Positions 12,632 through 22,600 of a stretch of 64,000 bases of DNA are shown here, one piece after another. Source of the stretch: JAUIIK01 sp041390865 (GTDB lineage: Bacteria; Chloroflexota; Chloroflexia; Thermomicrobiales; CFX8). A model generated the notes under the pieces. The model had not been told where the DNA came from. It made no database searches and saw only the letters and a list, made by a program, of their open reading frames with translations. Location of the stretch: assembly GCA_041390865.1 (NCBI GenBank), contig JAWKPC010000005.1, positions 1 to 64,000 of the forward strand, written 5' to 3'. Position numbers and translations under genes: made by a program. Every line of letters begins with the position of its first letter. Position 1 is the stretch's first letter.

Positions 12632-13733
12632 CCTGAATGCGCTCCTTCTCCTGAACGTTCTGACCAAGCCATCGGCCGGGCACGCCATGGCGGCGATAGA
12701 AATCCGCCATCTCGACCGGCTGCCCGCTTTCGTTTGACTCCTCGCAAGCGACGGTCAGTGCCATCGTCTTCATATGATCGATGCCGGATGGGTGCGGCAT
12801 AGTAACTCCGTCGCCAATCTGCCGGCAGACGTCGGCCAGCAACGCCCGGGTGTCGTCAATGAAAGCCTCGATCTCCGGAAGATCCAGGGGACGCGGCGCG
12901 AGGTCGCCGGGATAGGCGACGTGGAGATTGGAAAACTGCTCCCGCTGCATCAACGCTCCGCGATCGCAGTCGGTTCGCCAGTGGAACTCGTTCGCCTGCG
13001 ACCGCCCCATCCAGGTACCGAAATAGTCCACGAGAATCGCCCGGTCGCTCGACGGAGTCTTCATCTCGAGCAGCGCGGCGACCGTCGCATCATCGCGGTA
13101 CATCGACCAGGGCGGATTGTGGCAGCGGCACCAGACCCGCTCGACCTCGGCATCATAGGTGTAGCGAAAGAGGTCCAGATGGTGGATCGACTGCTCGTAA
13201 AGCATCGGCTGGTGCATCGACAACGGGTACTTGTTGATGCCCGGCCGGCGGCCATCACGATGCCGCCAGTAGATGAAGCGCGCAAAGCTCGGCAGGCCGA
13301 TCTCGTCTCGAATCAGTTCGCGGGCCTTGATCGTCGTCGGCAGATACCGGAAGTTCAGCCCGACCATCAGGCGCCGTCCCGACTCCTCGGCCAGCCGGAC
13401 GATCTCGAGCGTCTCGGCGAACTCCATCGTCAACGGCTTCTCGGCCAGCAGATCGCATCCGGCAGCGAAGATCTCCCGCGCTTCTTCAAGATGTCCCATC
13501 GGCGGCGTCGCGAGGACCACCAGATCCGGCTCCGTCGCTGCCAGCGCTTCGGTTATCCCGGCAAAGCATCGGTCAGGCGACTCGTCGTACCGCTCCTGGA
13601 CCCACTCCAATCCAGCGGGTTTCGGATCGACATACCCGACTGGCACTGTAGCTGGCTCCTCGTGGACAAGCCGAATCCAGTGCCGCCCGCGCGTCCCGAC
13701 CCCGACAATCAGCGTGCGGATCGGACCGCTCAT
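12624..13733 (-). CDS. Gfo/Idh/MocA family oxidoreductase
   Basis: 369 residues. An N-terminal Rossmann fold with GVGTRGRHW binds NAD(P). The family motif EKP (in LAEKPLTMEF) carries the conserved lysine, and the C-terminal domain has the usual substrate-binding pattern with IHHLDLFRY. These enzymes oxidise or reduce sugars, inositols and related alcohols. The ATG overlaps the TGA of the upstream transposase pseudogene (ATGA), and the downstream TIM-barrel gene overlaps its stop, so the three are probably on one minus-strand transcript. The substrate is unknown. Confidence 0.88.
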   Translation of the reverse strand: MSGPIRTLIVGVGTRGRHWIRLVHEEPATVPVGYVDPKPAGLEWVQERYDESPDRCFAGITEALAATEPDLVVLATPPMGHLEEAREIFAAGCDLLAEKPLTMEFAETLEIVRLAEESGRRLMVGLNFRYLPTTIKARELIRDEIGLPSFARFIYWRHRDGRRPGINKYPLSMHQPMLYEQSIHHLDLFRYTYDAEVERVWCRCHNPPWSMYRDDATVAALLEMKTPSSDRAILVDYFGTWMGRSQANEFHWRTDCDRGALMQREQFSNLHVAYPGDLAPRPLDLPEIEAFIDDTRALLADVCRQIGDGVTMPHPSGIDHMKTMALTVACEESNESGQPVEMADFYRRHGVPGRWLGQNVQEKERIQGG

Positions 13734-14313
13734 GCCGTGGCTGCCAATCCCATGAAGTACCGGTCCTCACGCCACTTACCGGGGTTGCCCTCGATGTACT
13801 CCCGGATGCGTTCGAGGGATCGTTCGGAACGGATGACGTGTTCGTAGTAGTTCGACTTCCACACCGAACATCCCGGCGTACCTCGCCGTCGATTGATTCT
13901 CCGCGATGAATGAGATTTGAATTGCCCGACTATCGACCCGACAGAATTTGTTGCTGGCCCTCTACGGCGGCGAGGCAGGCCAGCGTCTCTACCTGCAACG
14001 CGGTGCGTTGCTCCCCCTTCACTCCCGATTCCCTCATGGGGATCAGGTGCGTTGATCATCAGAATGCCGTGAAAGTGGTTGGGCATGACAACATAGGAGT
14101 CAATTCGATACTCTCCCGAACGTCCGCGCAACGAAGCCATTCTTCTTGAACGATTCGCCCCAACGAATTCAGACGCATGTGTGATTCCGTGATCGTGCCG
14201 AACAGATTACGCATGCAAAGGGTGCAAATTGTTATGAAGTAGGCTCCCGGTTGACGATAGTCGTAAGTGGGAAGCCGTAGATCTTTGCGACGCTTCCGCG
14301 TTCTCTCGTTCAT
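13730..14313 (-). pseudogene. REP-associated tyrosine transposase (RAYT), frameshifted
   Basis: An IS200/IS605-like Y1 transposase of the domesticated RAYT group. The N-terminal part (starting at ATG 14313) has GAYFITICT and IVQEEWL. After one lost base near 14095-14125 the frame continues with YVVMPNHFHGI (the His-x-His metal site), IVGQFKS, and YIEGNPGKW with the catalytic tyrosine. All active-site elements survive, so a single base separates this from an intact gene of about 194 residues. The linker after the HUH motif encodes a hairpin (13990-14011) that matches one upstream of the gene. Its stop overlaps the next ATG. Confidence 0.85.
13990..14011 (+). repeat. REP-like hairpin inside the transposase gene
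   Basis: Reads TACCTGCAACGCG-GTGCGTTGC: a 7-bp palindrome (GCAACGC/GCGTTGC) with a 3-nt loop and a TACCT tail. The same element with one changed base lies inverted at 14335-14356 just upstream of the transposase start. It is preceded by GCGTCTCTAC (13983-13992), which also occurs at the end of the hairpin at 17421-17446. Confidence 0.7.
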
Positions 14314-14334
14314 AGGCGGCGGCGATCGGGGACG

Positions 14335-14356
14335 GCAACGCATCGCGTTGCAGGTA
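14335..14356 (-). repeat. REP-like hairpin upstream of the transposase gene
   Basis: On the minus strand reads TACCTGCAACGCG-ATGCGTTGC, identical to 13990-14011 except for one loop base and in the opposite orientation. It sits 22 nt upstream of the RAYT ATG and 28 nt past the end of the aminotransferase gene. RAYT transposases recognise such hairpins in other bacteria; here that is inferred. Confidence 0.7.
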
Positions 14357-14383
14357 CACAGGATTGGTGAGCGTCTCGCTTCA

Positions 14384-15585
14384 TCATCCAGCCTCCGCAC
14401 GGTACTTCGCGATCACCGACTCCATCCGCTCGACGGCGGCGGCAATGCGGTCTTTGGGCACCAGCAGCGACATCCGCATGTACTCCTCGCCTCCGTGGCC
14501 GAAGATCGTGCCGGGGGAGATCAGGACGCCGGTGTCGAGCAACAGCCGGTAGACGAAATCCTCGGCGACCATGCCGGTCGACGAGACGTTGACCCAGACA
14601 TAGAACGCGCCGGCCGGGTGAACGAAGCCGAGGCCCATGTCGGCCAGGGCTGCGATCAGGTCCTGACGGCGATCGTCGTAGATCGCCCGGTGTTCAGCGA
14701 TGCAGTCCTGTGGACCGTTGATCGCTGCCAGCGCCGCCGCCTGGGAGACGGCGGGGGCGCAGATCGAGAGGGCGTGCTTGACCTCGATGATCGAGCGCAT
14801 GAAGTCGGCCGGGCCGGCAAGGTAGCCAACCCGCCAGCCGGTCATCGCATAGGCCTTCGAGAAACCGTCGATCAGCAGCGTCCGGTGCTTCATCTCAGGC
14901 TCGCGGAGGATGCTGTAGTGCTCGGCATCGTCATAGACGAACGGGTGGTAGATCTCATCGGTGATCACGATCAGGTCGCGCTCTCTGGCCAGGTCCGCGA
15001 CTGCCTTGATGTCCTCCCGGGAAGCCACGCCGCCGGTCGGGTTGTCCGGCGATGCAATGACGATGATCTTGGAACGGTCAGTCAGGCGCTGTTCGATCTC
15101 GCTGGCGTCGAGCCTGTAGACATCGCCCGGGTAGACGGTCGGGTACTCGACGATCGTCCCGAGCGAGAGTTCGGTTCCCCAGTCGTAGGTTGTGAAGCGG
15201 TACTCCGGGACAAGCACTTCGTCGCCGGCGTCGACCAGCGAGACGAGAGCCATGTAGATAGCTTCTTCAGCGCCGGTCGTGACGATGATCTCCGAAGCCG
15301 GGTCGTATGGGACGCCCTGGCCAACCAGGATACGGCCGGCGATCGCCGCCCGAAGCGTTGGTCTCCTGGCGGTGCCGTGTAGTGGGTCGCGCCGGCATCG
15401 AGCGCATCCTTCGCCGCCTCGATGATGTGGCGGGGAGTCGGCAAGTCCGGATCACCGGGCCCCATGGCGATGACGTCATCCATCTCCTGGGCGATCTCGC
15501 CCATCTTCGTCCGGACCGTCACCTTCGGTTCTTTGATCTTCCCGGTCAGCCCCTGCCGGACACGCGAAACGACCCCCTCGTTCAA
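14384..15585 (-). pseudogene. Class I/II aminotransferase, one frameshift
   Basis: A PLP-dependent aspartate/aromatic-type aminotransferase of about 400 residues, broken by one missing base near 15357-15364. The 5' part has MGPGDPDLPTP and HYTAPPG; in the shifted frame it continues with TLRAAIAG, VTTGAEEAIYMAL, IASPDNPTGG (cofactor and substrate loop), ITDEIYHPFVY, and the PLP-lysine region GFSKAYAMTGWRVGY. The start is TTG at 15585, with GGGAG 6 nt upstream. It follows the DUF5063 gene by 10 nt, probably in an operon with the amidohydrolase. All catalytic residues are present, so the break may be an assembly error. Substrate not known. Confidence 0.88.
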
Positions 15586-15595
15586 TGTAATCTCC

Positions 15596-16089
15596 CTACC
15601 AGTACGGGTTTCGCCAGTGGATGACACGCAGAGCTTCGAGTGCATGACGAGCCCAGTGCTCCTGGAATGAAATCCGCAATTCGAATAAGAGATCTTTCAG
15701 GTGCACTGGATCATCCCAGTTCACTGCAGGAAGTACGTCCCGATAGATATCGGCGAGGTCGTCGGCAAGCGCCGCCGTCACCACTTCGGTGTCCTCCTGC
15801 GGATGAAAAACCGTTCGATAAGGGTCTTCACCGCCAGTCAACCTGTTGATCGCGTCGAAAGTCGATCGCCACTCGTCATGTGAGATTCTCTCAACGTCGA
15901 AGTCGTCATCGAAGCTCCAACGGGTTGAAGGCGTCGCCCTGCGGCATAGAGATCAGCTAGAGGCACGGCGATCTCGGAATAGAGCGTTTCAGGATCATCC
16001 ATCTCGGATACTAAATCGATCACCGCACAATACCGTCTCGCAGCATCTCGAAACCGCAGCCAGTTTGCCTTAGCATCCGGGGCCAACAT
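15596..16089 (-). pseudogene. DUF5063 protein, one frameshift
   Basis: Both halves match the DUF5063 pattern of small acidic helical proteins: WLRFRDAARRYCAVID and PLADLYAAGR in the first frame, then after one missing base (about 15920-15945) DDDFDVERISHDEW, LTGGEDPYRTVF, DDLADIYRD and a C-terminal EHWARHALEALR. Function is unknown in the family. The ATG at 16089 is 5 nt past the amidohydrolase stop and the gene ends 10 nt before the aminotransferase start, so the three appear co-transcribed. Confidence 0.8.
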
Positions 16090-16094
16090 CGCCG

Positions 16095-17308
16095 CTACCA
16101 GTCGTACCAATCAGTCAATCCGCCGTCGGTGACGAGCTGGTCGCCGCCGACGAAGACGTGGACGATGTTGCCGAGAGCGGTAATGTCGGTGAGCGGATCG
16201 CCGTCGACGACGATGAGGTCGGCGTACTTCCGGCTTCGATTGTCCCCATGTCCGCATCGTGTCCGCGCAGCTCAGCTCCGTTGATCGTCAGCATCTGGAT
16301 GACGTCGAGTGGTGTCTCGACAACGCCGTACTCCAGCAACGTCTCCATCTCCGGGACGATCACGTCGTGCTCGACGCAGGGACTTCCCGCATCGGTGCCG
16401 AAGGCGAACTTGACGCCGACTTCTCGCATCGCAATCAAGGGATCGGTACGCGGTGCGGCTGCCCAGCGGCGCTTTCGTTCCTCGACGACCCGGGCCGGCA
16501 TTCCCCGTTCCGGCCCGCGATTCGTCTGGAGAATGAATGGCGAGTTGGTTGGAACGACAAAGATCCCGCGCTCGGCGATCATCTCCATCACGTCGCGGTC
16601 GCAGGGGCCGCCATGTTCGATCGAGTCGAAGCCGGCCTCGACGACGTTGCGGATGGCCTGTGGGATCGTCGCGTGGGTCGTGATCTTCATTCCCAGGGTG
16701 TGCGCTTCATCGGCGGCAGCCTTCAACTCGTCGACGGTGAATTGCGGCGTATGCTCGCTGGCCATGACCTTGATGATGTCGGCGCCGCGCTTGTACTGCT
16801 CGCGAACGGCCTTCCGCATCCCGTCGACGCCATCAACTTCGTATCCGCACCACCAGGTGTGACCGCCGGTGATCATCAGCGCCTGGCCGGCGATCTCGAG
16901 TCGAGGCCCCTTGACCAGCCCGCGTTCGAGCGCCTCCTTCGCGTCGAATCCGCTGTTGTTCATCCCGAGATCACGCAGCGACGTCAGGCCGACCTTTGCC
17001 GACTTGCGCAGATTGGCATAGGCCTTGATCGCGTTGAAACCGTCGCCATCGTGGAGCGCCTGGTCCTTCAGGATGCCCTGCGGCCCCCCATCCCAGCCCA
17101 TGCCGCTCCAGCCCAGATGGACGTGGTTGTTGGACAGCCCCGGCAAGACGGTCTTGCCGGTGACGTCGATCCGTTCAACGCTATCGCCAACGCCGATTGT
17201 AGAACCTACCGATTCGATCCGGTCGCCGTCGATCAGGACGTCCTGAACTGCGACCTCACCGGTCCGAACATCAATGACATTCCCGCCGACTAGGAGTTTC
17301 TTCGCCAT
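16095..17308 (-). CDS. Metal-dependent amidohydrolase, C-terminal frameshift
   Basis: About 405 residues of the imidazolonepropionase/prolidase-like amidohydrolase family, hydrolysing amide or peptide bonds in the cytoplasm. Visible metal-site motifs: NNHVHLG (HxH), THATIPQA, IEHGG and the final Asp in FAFGTDAGSP. One base is missing near 16226-16230, after MGTIEAG. Read in the next frame, the usual ending YADLIVVDGDPL to TDWYDW and a stop at 16095-16097 appear; without correction the protein ends in a Ser/Thr-rich tail at 16115. The start is ATG at 17308 with AGGAG 5 nt upstream. First gene of the DUF5063/aminotransferase group. Confidence 0.88.
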
Positions 17309-17350
17309 CACATCTCCTGCAACCTGTTGCCAACCGGGGCTTTACCCGGT

Positions 17351-17374
17351 GGAGGCGCGCCGCTGGGGCGCCCC
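17351..17374 (-). repeat. REP-like element, copy 1
   Basis: GC-rich imperfect palindrome read on the minus strand as GGGGCGCCCCAGCGGCGCGCCTCC. It shares the core CAGCGGCGCG-(T/C)-CTC with the element at 17421-17446 in the same orientation. A longer inverted repeat, GGAGGCG at 17351-17357 and CGCCTCC at 17390-17396, encloses it. Confidence 0.55.
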
Positions 17375-17420
17375 GGCCGAACACGAATTCGCCTCCGGGG
17401 TAGGTGACATCTTCGGGCAT

Positions 17421-17446
17421 GAGACGCGCCGCTGGCGCGTCTCTAC
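17421..17446 (-). repeat. REP-like element, copy 2
   Basis: A perfect 10-bp palindrome, GAGACGCGCC and GGCGCGTCTC with loop GCT, ending in TAC on the plus strand. The end GCGTCTCTAC recurs at 13983-13992 beside the hairpin inside the RAYT gene. Together with copy 1 it fills the gap between the NHL gene (stop 17465) and the amidohydrolase start. Confidence 0.7.
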
Positions 17447-17464
17447 GGAACATCCCAGCCGCCG

Positions 17465-18343
17465 TTACTCTGCTGCCCGCTTGAACTTCGAAATGCGCTG
17501 CCCTTCGAGCACCTCTGCCACGTAGAGCGAGCCTTCCGAATCGACGGCGGCAGAGTGCGGCGCGTAGAAGTTGCCCGGCTCGGTGTTCCGTTCGCCGCCG
17601 ATGCTCGCAATCTCGTGATCGTCCTGATCGAGGATAGCGATCCGGCCCTGAAGCTCGGAGACGTAGCGGACCCCATCGGCGTCGGCGATGATGTCGCAGG
17701 GCTGCTTCAAGCCGGTGATCTTGCCGCGATACTCGCCGTCCAGCGTGAATCGCTGGATTCTCCAGTTCTCGCGGTCGCAGACGTAGACCATCGGCTCGCC
17801 GTCATGCTCGAGCACTCGAGCTGCATGCGGCAGGTGAAAATGGCCCCCGCCAACACCCGATCTGCCCCAGGACCGGATATGCTCGCCTTTCGAGTTGAAC
17901 TGGTGTACCCGGGCGTTCCCGTATCCGTCGGCAACGTAGATGTCGCCATTCGGAGCGACGCCGGCGTCCGTCGGAAGATTGAAGAAGCCCTTCTCATCCG
18001 CAGCCTGATCCGGCGTGCCGACGGTCCAGACCGGATTTCCATCGAGGTCGGCGCGGCTTACCGTGTGTCGCTGCCGATCGGTGACGATCAGATACTCTCC
18101 ATCGTCATCACTGGCGACGGTGACGCCGTGGATGTCTTTCCAGTGGTCATTCTTCTCCCAGGTTCCGAGATAGGTACCGTCCTTGTCGAAGATCAACGGC
18201 GAGTTGTCGATGCGGTGAAAGATGTAGACGCGATCCTGGGAATCAACGATGACTTCGACGGCCTGACCGAGTTTCTGACCCTCGGGCATCTGCGGCCAGT
18301 CCTCAACGTACTCATATTGCCGGATACCACCACCTGCGCTCAT
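17465..18343 (-). CDS. Six-bladed NHL/PAL-like beta-propeller protein
   Basis: About 292 residues, no signal peptide. Repeats of the type IFDKDGTYLGTW, FNLPTDAGVAPNGDIYVADGYGN-RVHQF, and FYAPHSAAVDSEGSLYVAEV indicate an NHL propeller resembling peptidyl-alpha-hydroxyglycine lyase (PAL), including His/Asp-rich positions that bind metal in that enzyme (DIHGV, LPHAARV, APHSAAV). It could be a lyase or hydrolase; activity is not certain. Start ATG near 18343, with GAAGGGA 6 nt upstream. It is upstream of the amidohydrolase on the same strand, separated by two REP-like hairpins. Confidence 0.82.
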   Translation of the reverse strand: MSAGGGIRQYEYVEDWPQMPEGQKLGQAVEVIVDSQDRVYIFHRIDNSPLIFDKDGTYLGTWEKNDHWKDIHGVTVASDDDGEYLIVTDRQRHTVSRADLDGNPVWTVGTPDQAADEKGFFNLPTDAGVAPNGDIYVADGYGNARVHQFNSKGEHIRSWGRSGVGGGHFHLPHAARVLEHDGEPMVYVCDRENWRIQRFTLDGEYRGKITGLKQPCDIIADADGVRYVSELQGRIAILDQDDHEIASIGGERNTEPGNFYAPHSAAVDSEGSLYVAEVLEGQRISKFKRAAE

Positions 18344-18484
18344 TGCTGGTCCCTTCACAAGCAACAACCAAGAGAGTTTGAGATGCGACAGTCTAGCACC
18401 GGGATCGAGGGAACGATAATCGTTGGTTTTGCATGGTAGGCTCGCCCGCGGATGGAGCCGGGCATCGAGACACGCGGGGAGAGC

Positions 18485-19561
18485 ATGGCGCGCGCGCGAT
18501 TTGAAGGGGTAACGCGATCGTTCGGGGATACGATCGCGCTCGACAATTTTTGCCTCGACATCGAGGAGGGCGAGTTCCTCGTGCTCGTCGGCCCGTCCGG
18601 CTGTGGCAAGACGACGGCGCTGCGCTGTCTCTCAGGACTGGATGAACCGGACTCGGGATCGGTCTACATTGGTGACCGGGACGTGACCTATGTCGAACCA
18701 TCGGAACGCGACGTCGCGATGGTCTTCCAGAATTACGCGCTCTATCCCTACCTCTCGGTCTTCGACAATATCGCGTTTCCGCTAAAGATGAGAAAAACGC
18801 CAAAGGACGAGCGGCGGAACCGGGTCACATCCGTCGCCGAGCTCCTCGAAATCCAGCCGCTGTTGGACCGGAAACCGAGGGAACTGTCCGGTGGACAGCG
18901 ACAGCGCGTGGCTCTGGCACGGGCGATCGTCCGGGATCCGGCCGTCTTCCTCATGGACGAGCCGCTCTCCAATCTCGACGCTCAACTCCGGGGACAGACG
19001 AGAACCGAGCTGATCAGATTGCAGCGGGAGCTTGGCACGACGACGATCTACGTCACCCACGATCAGGTCGAAGCCATGACGATGGGACATCGGCTGGCCG
19101 TGCTCGACCAGGGACGTCTCCAGCAGCTCGCGACGCCAATAGAGATCTACTCGAATCCGGCTAACCAGTTCGTTGCCCGGTTCATCGGCAATCCGCCGAT
19201 GAATCAGATCCCGGCTGAAGTCGATCGGAATAGAGGCCGGCTCATCACCGATATCGGCTGGCTGCCGCTCACCAACGCGCAAGCGGACCGGATCGGGAGC
19301 AGGGCGAACATCGTTATCGGAATGCGGCCGGAGCACGCGCAACCCGCGCTGGTCGACAGCCCGGCGTCCGAGCCTGCAGGTCTGATACTCGATGTCGACG
19401 TCATTGAAGCAATGGGCAGCGACACCTATGTGACCGCCGCCGGCGGGCTGCGCGCGAGGATGCCGGAAGAAATCAAAGCCAACGCTGGCGACCGGCTCCT
19501 TGTCACTTGCAAGCCGGAGCACCTGCACATGTTTGACCCGACCGACGGCCGCCGCCTCTAG
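18485..19561 (+). CDS. Sugar-type ABC transporter ATP-binding protein (MalK/UgpC-like)
   Basis: 358 residues. Walker A GPSGCGKT (residues 36-43), Q-loop VFQNYALYP, signature LSGGQRQRVALARA, Walker B VFLMDEPLSNLDAQ and switch histidine (YVTHDQ) are all present, followed by a C-terminal TOBE/OB extension of about 120 residues typical of MalK-type subunits. These energise carbohydrate importers at the inner face of the membrane, often shared by several transporters. No permease or binding protein is beside it. Start ATG 18485 has GGGGAG 2-3 nt upstream; the earlier ATG at 18452 is less convincing. Confidence 0.92.
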   Translation: MARARFEGVTRSFGDTIALDNFCLDIEEGEFLVLVGPSGCGKTTALRCLSGLDEPDSGSVYIGDRDVTYVEPSERDVAMVFQNYALYPYLSVFDNIAFPLKMRKTPKDERRNRVTSVAELLEIQPLLDRKPRELSGGQRQRVALARAIVRDPAVFLMDEPLSNLDAQLRGQTRTELIRLQRELGTTTIYVTHDQVEAMTMGHRLAVLDQGRLQQLATPIEIYSNPANQFVARFIGNPPMNQIPAEVDRNRGRLITDIGWLPLTNAQADRIGSRANIVIGMRPEHAQPALVDSPASEPAGLILDVDVIEAMGSDTYVTAAGGLRARMPEEIKANAGDRLLVTCKPEHLHMFDPTDGRRL

Positions 19562-19643
19562 CGGGTATTTTTCCAAACCGGCGGCAACGAGGATCGGTAC
19601 CTCTTTCTCTCACAACGTTTTCAATCAGGATCTTAGTCTCTGA

Positions 19644-22600
19644 ATGGCAGACCATCCTCTGCCCTGTCTTCGCCACGGTGACGGCAAAGCAGACGACGAA
19701 GAATCGGAACGGATCGACGTGCTCGAAGCGCTGATCATCTCTACACACGCGCCATATGTTGACGCACTCCGCAAGGCTCTGGAGATGGAAGGAGGTCTAC
19801 CGACGATCGTCGACCGGATCGACGATGCCGTAATCCATCTCCGGGAGCAGGGTGCTCGGCTCATCTTCCTTGACGACCGGATGGAAGGCCTCGAATCCGC
19901 TATCGTCATCGACAAGATCCGCACCGCTGCCGGCTCGCCTAGCCTTCGGGTGGTCGCGATTACCACCGATCCGTTCAGATCGAAACGCGATCTTTCGGCT
20001 GCGGGTTTTGACGACGTGCTCAGGGTACCGGTCGACCTGGCCGATATCGCCCTTCTCGTGCGGAGCGTCGAGCGGAGCCGGCAGGACGCCGTCGAAGTTC
20101 TCCCCCTCGATGAGTCGAACGACATCCTTCGCATTCGCCGGCTCGCCCGGGACGTGGCGGAAGCTCGGACGATCGACGAGCTGACCCGTCAGGGCCTCCT
20201 CGCGGCTATGGAAGCCACCGGAAGTGAACGCGGCGCCATCTGGCTGCGAGGCGATGATCGGATGTTGCGCTGCGTCGCCAGCGAGGGCCTCCCGGAAAGC
20301 TACGGTGCGCACGGAGGCGGGTCGTTCGGCTACTACAACGCCAGCGACTGGCAGGCGCTCGCGGAATGCCCAACGTTTTCTCAAGCACCTGGGCGGGACA
20401 GGCACGACAACAGCCAGATTCAGGCCGCTGAGGGAGCGGCAAGTGTTCTCACGCTGGCGCTCTCCACACCCACAGGGGTGCTCGGCGCGCTTCTCGTGTT
20501 CGATCCCGAGTGTGAAAAAGCGAGTGGGGAACCTTCAGACATAGCGATTCGAACGGTCGAAACCATCTGCGCCGTCACGGCGCTGGCTCTGGAACAGGCG
20601 CGCCTGCGTGAGGATCTGGTCGATTCCGAAGCGACGTACCGCCAGCTCGTCGAAGAGATGCCACTCGGTGTCTTCGTCCACGATGCACATGGCAACTTCC
20701 TGATGTCGAACTCGGCGATAGAGTCGATCTGCGGCTTCAGCGAAGACGATCTGGCGCTGATGAGTCTCTATGATCTCGTCGTTGATGGACCAGATGGCCG
20801 CGACGGCCAGATACTCGCCGAGGTACTGACCGAGATCGTCAACCAGCCGGCCGATGATTCTGATTCAGCGGACATGGTCGGCCCGATCACCCTCCGCCTG
20901 GCCCGGGCAGACGGCAGACATGTCGAAGCTGAGTTCTATTTCCGTTTGCTCGAATCGAACGTCCGGGAGGGAGAATCCTGGATTCAGGCAATGGCTCGTG
21001 ACGTGACGAACGAGATGCGAGCGTATCGGGAACTCGACGCCCTCCGCAACATCGGCGAGTCCCTGACCAGTACGACGGACGAGTACGGAGCCGCGCGTGA
21101 AGTGCTCGGACACATCCGGCAAAGGATCGGATACCTGCACGCTTCGATCTGGTTGCTGAGTCCGGACGAGCGTGAACTCATCTGCAACGCCCAAGCAGGA
21201 ATCGAATTCACCGATCTTCTGGCAACGCCGGATGAGGGTTTCGTGGGGTGGGCGCTCGAATCCGGCGTGTCCCAGCACACGACGGAGCCGGGAGACAGCT
21301 CGAGCAGCCACCCGGTCCACTCCCTGGTGACCGAGATCGCCGTCGTCCCGGTCATCGTTTCCGGCCGTCCAGCGGGAGTCCTTCAGATTCAGACCGGTAG
21401 CGACAAACGGTTGAATCCGGCGGACATCGGTTTCCTCGAGGCTGTATCCGGGCAGCTCTCCGGCCATGTGGAACGACAATCGCTCAGGAGCCAGATCGAG
21501 CGGCTCAGCACCCAGGATGGCATGACTGGTCTCGACAACCGGCTCACGTTCCACGAGCGGCTAGCCTCAGCGATCGAACGGGCAAACGGTAAACCAGTCT
21601 CGCTGCTGCATATCGACGTTGACGGCTTCCGGCATCTCAACGATGTCTACGGTCACGTCATCGGTGACGGGCTGCTCAGGCAGATCAGCGAGACGATCAA
21701 GGCCCATCTCATCCCGCCGTACAGCGCCGCCCGATATGGCGGAGACGAATTCTGCGTTCTGCTGCCCGGCGTCGACCGCGACGAGGTCATCAGCGTGGCG
21801 GAGTCGATTCGAATCGGCGTGGCGACCCAACTCTTCTCGGCCCGCGATCAGCTCGAGCACCTGACGGTCAGCATCGGAGCGGCAACGCTACCGGACGACG
21901 TCAACAGTCTCGAAAGCCTGATCGCCGCGGCTTCTGACGCGACGACGATGGCGAAGCATGCGGGCGGGAACCAGGTCTACCAATCAAATTCTGCGTTCGG
22001 GGAATTGTCGATGCGGCACGAATTGCTGGTGGATGCGTTGCGCCGGAAACCGCAGGAAACCCTGTCTCTCCTGGTCAAAGCCATGGATGAACGTTTACCA
22101 GAGCGAAGTGGTCATGCGGCCCGAGTAGCCCGCCTGGCAATGACCCTGGGAGAACATCTCGAGATCTCGAACGAGGACCTCGATGAGCTCGGAGTCGCCG
22201 GCTACATGCACGACATCGGGATGTTTCTGATACCCGACGAATTGCTGCGCAAACCACTCGATTACTCGATCTCGGAACGGGAACGACTGGCGATTGTCCC
22301 GACCGTGGCCCACAGGCTTCTGTCACAGGTGAATCTGCCAAGCTCGATCGCGCTCGCAGTGGTTCATCAGTACGAGCACTGGGATGGAACGGGATTGCCC
22401 GGAAGGCTGGCGAAGACTTCGATCCCGCTGGCATCGAGAATCATCGCCGTCGCGGATGCGATCGACGCGATGCAAAGTCCGCGAGCTCATCGCGACCCAC
22501 TCTCGGCAGAGGAAATCCTCGAGTCCCTCCGGCAAGAGTCCGGCACGCACTTCGACCCTGACGTCGTTGCCGCCGCCGAGCTCGTATTCGATGAACCGAC

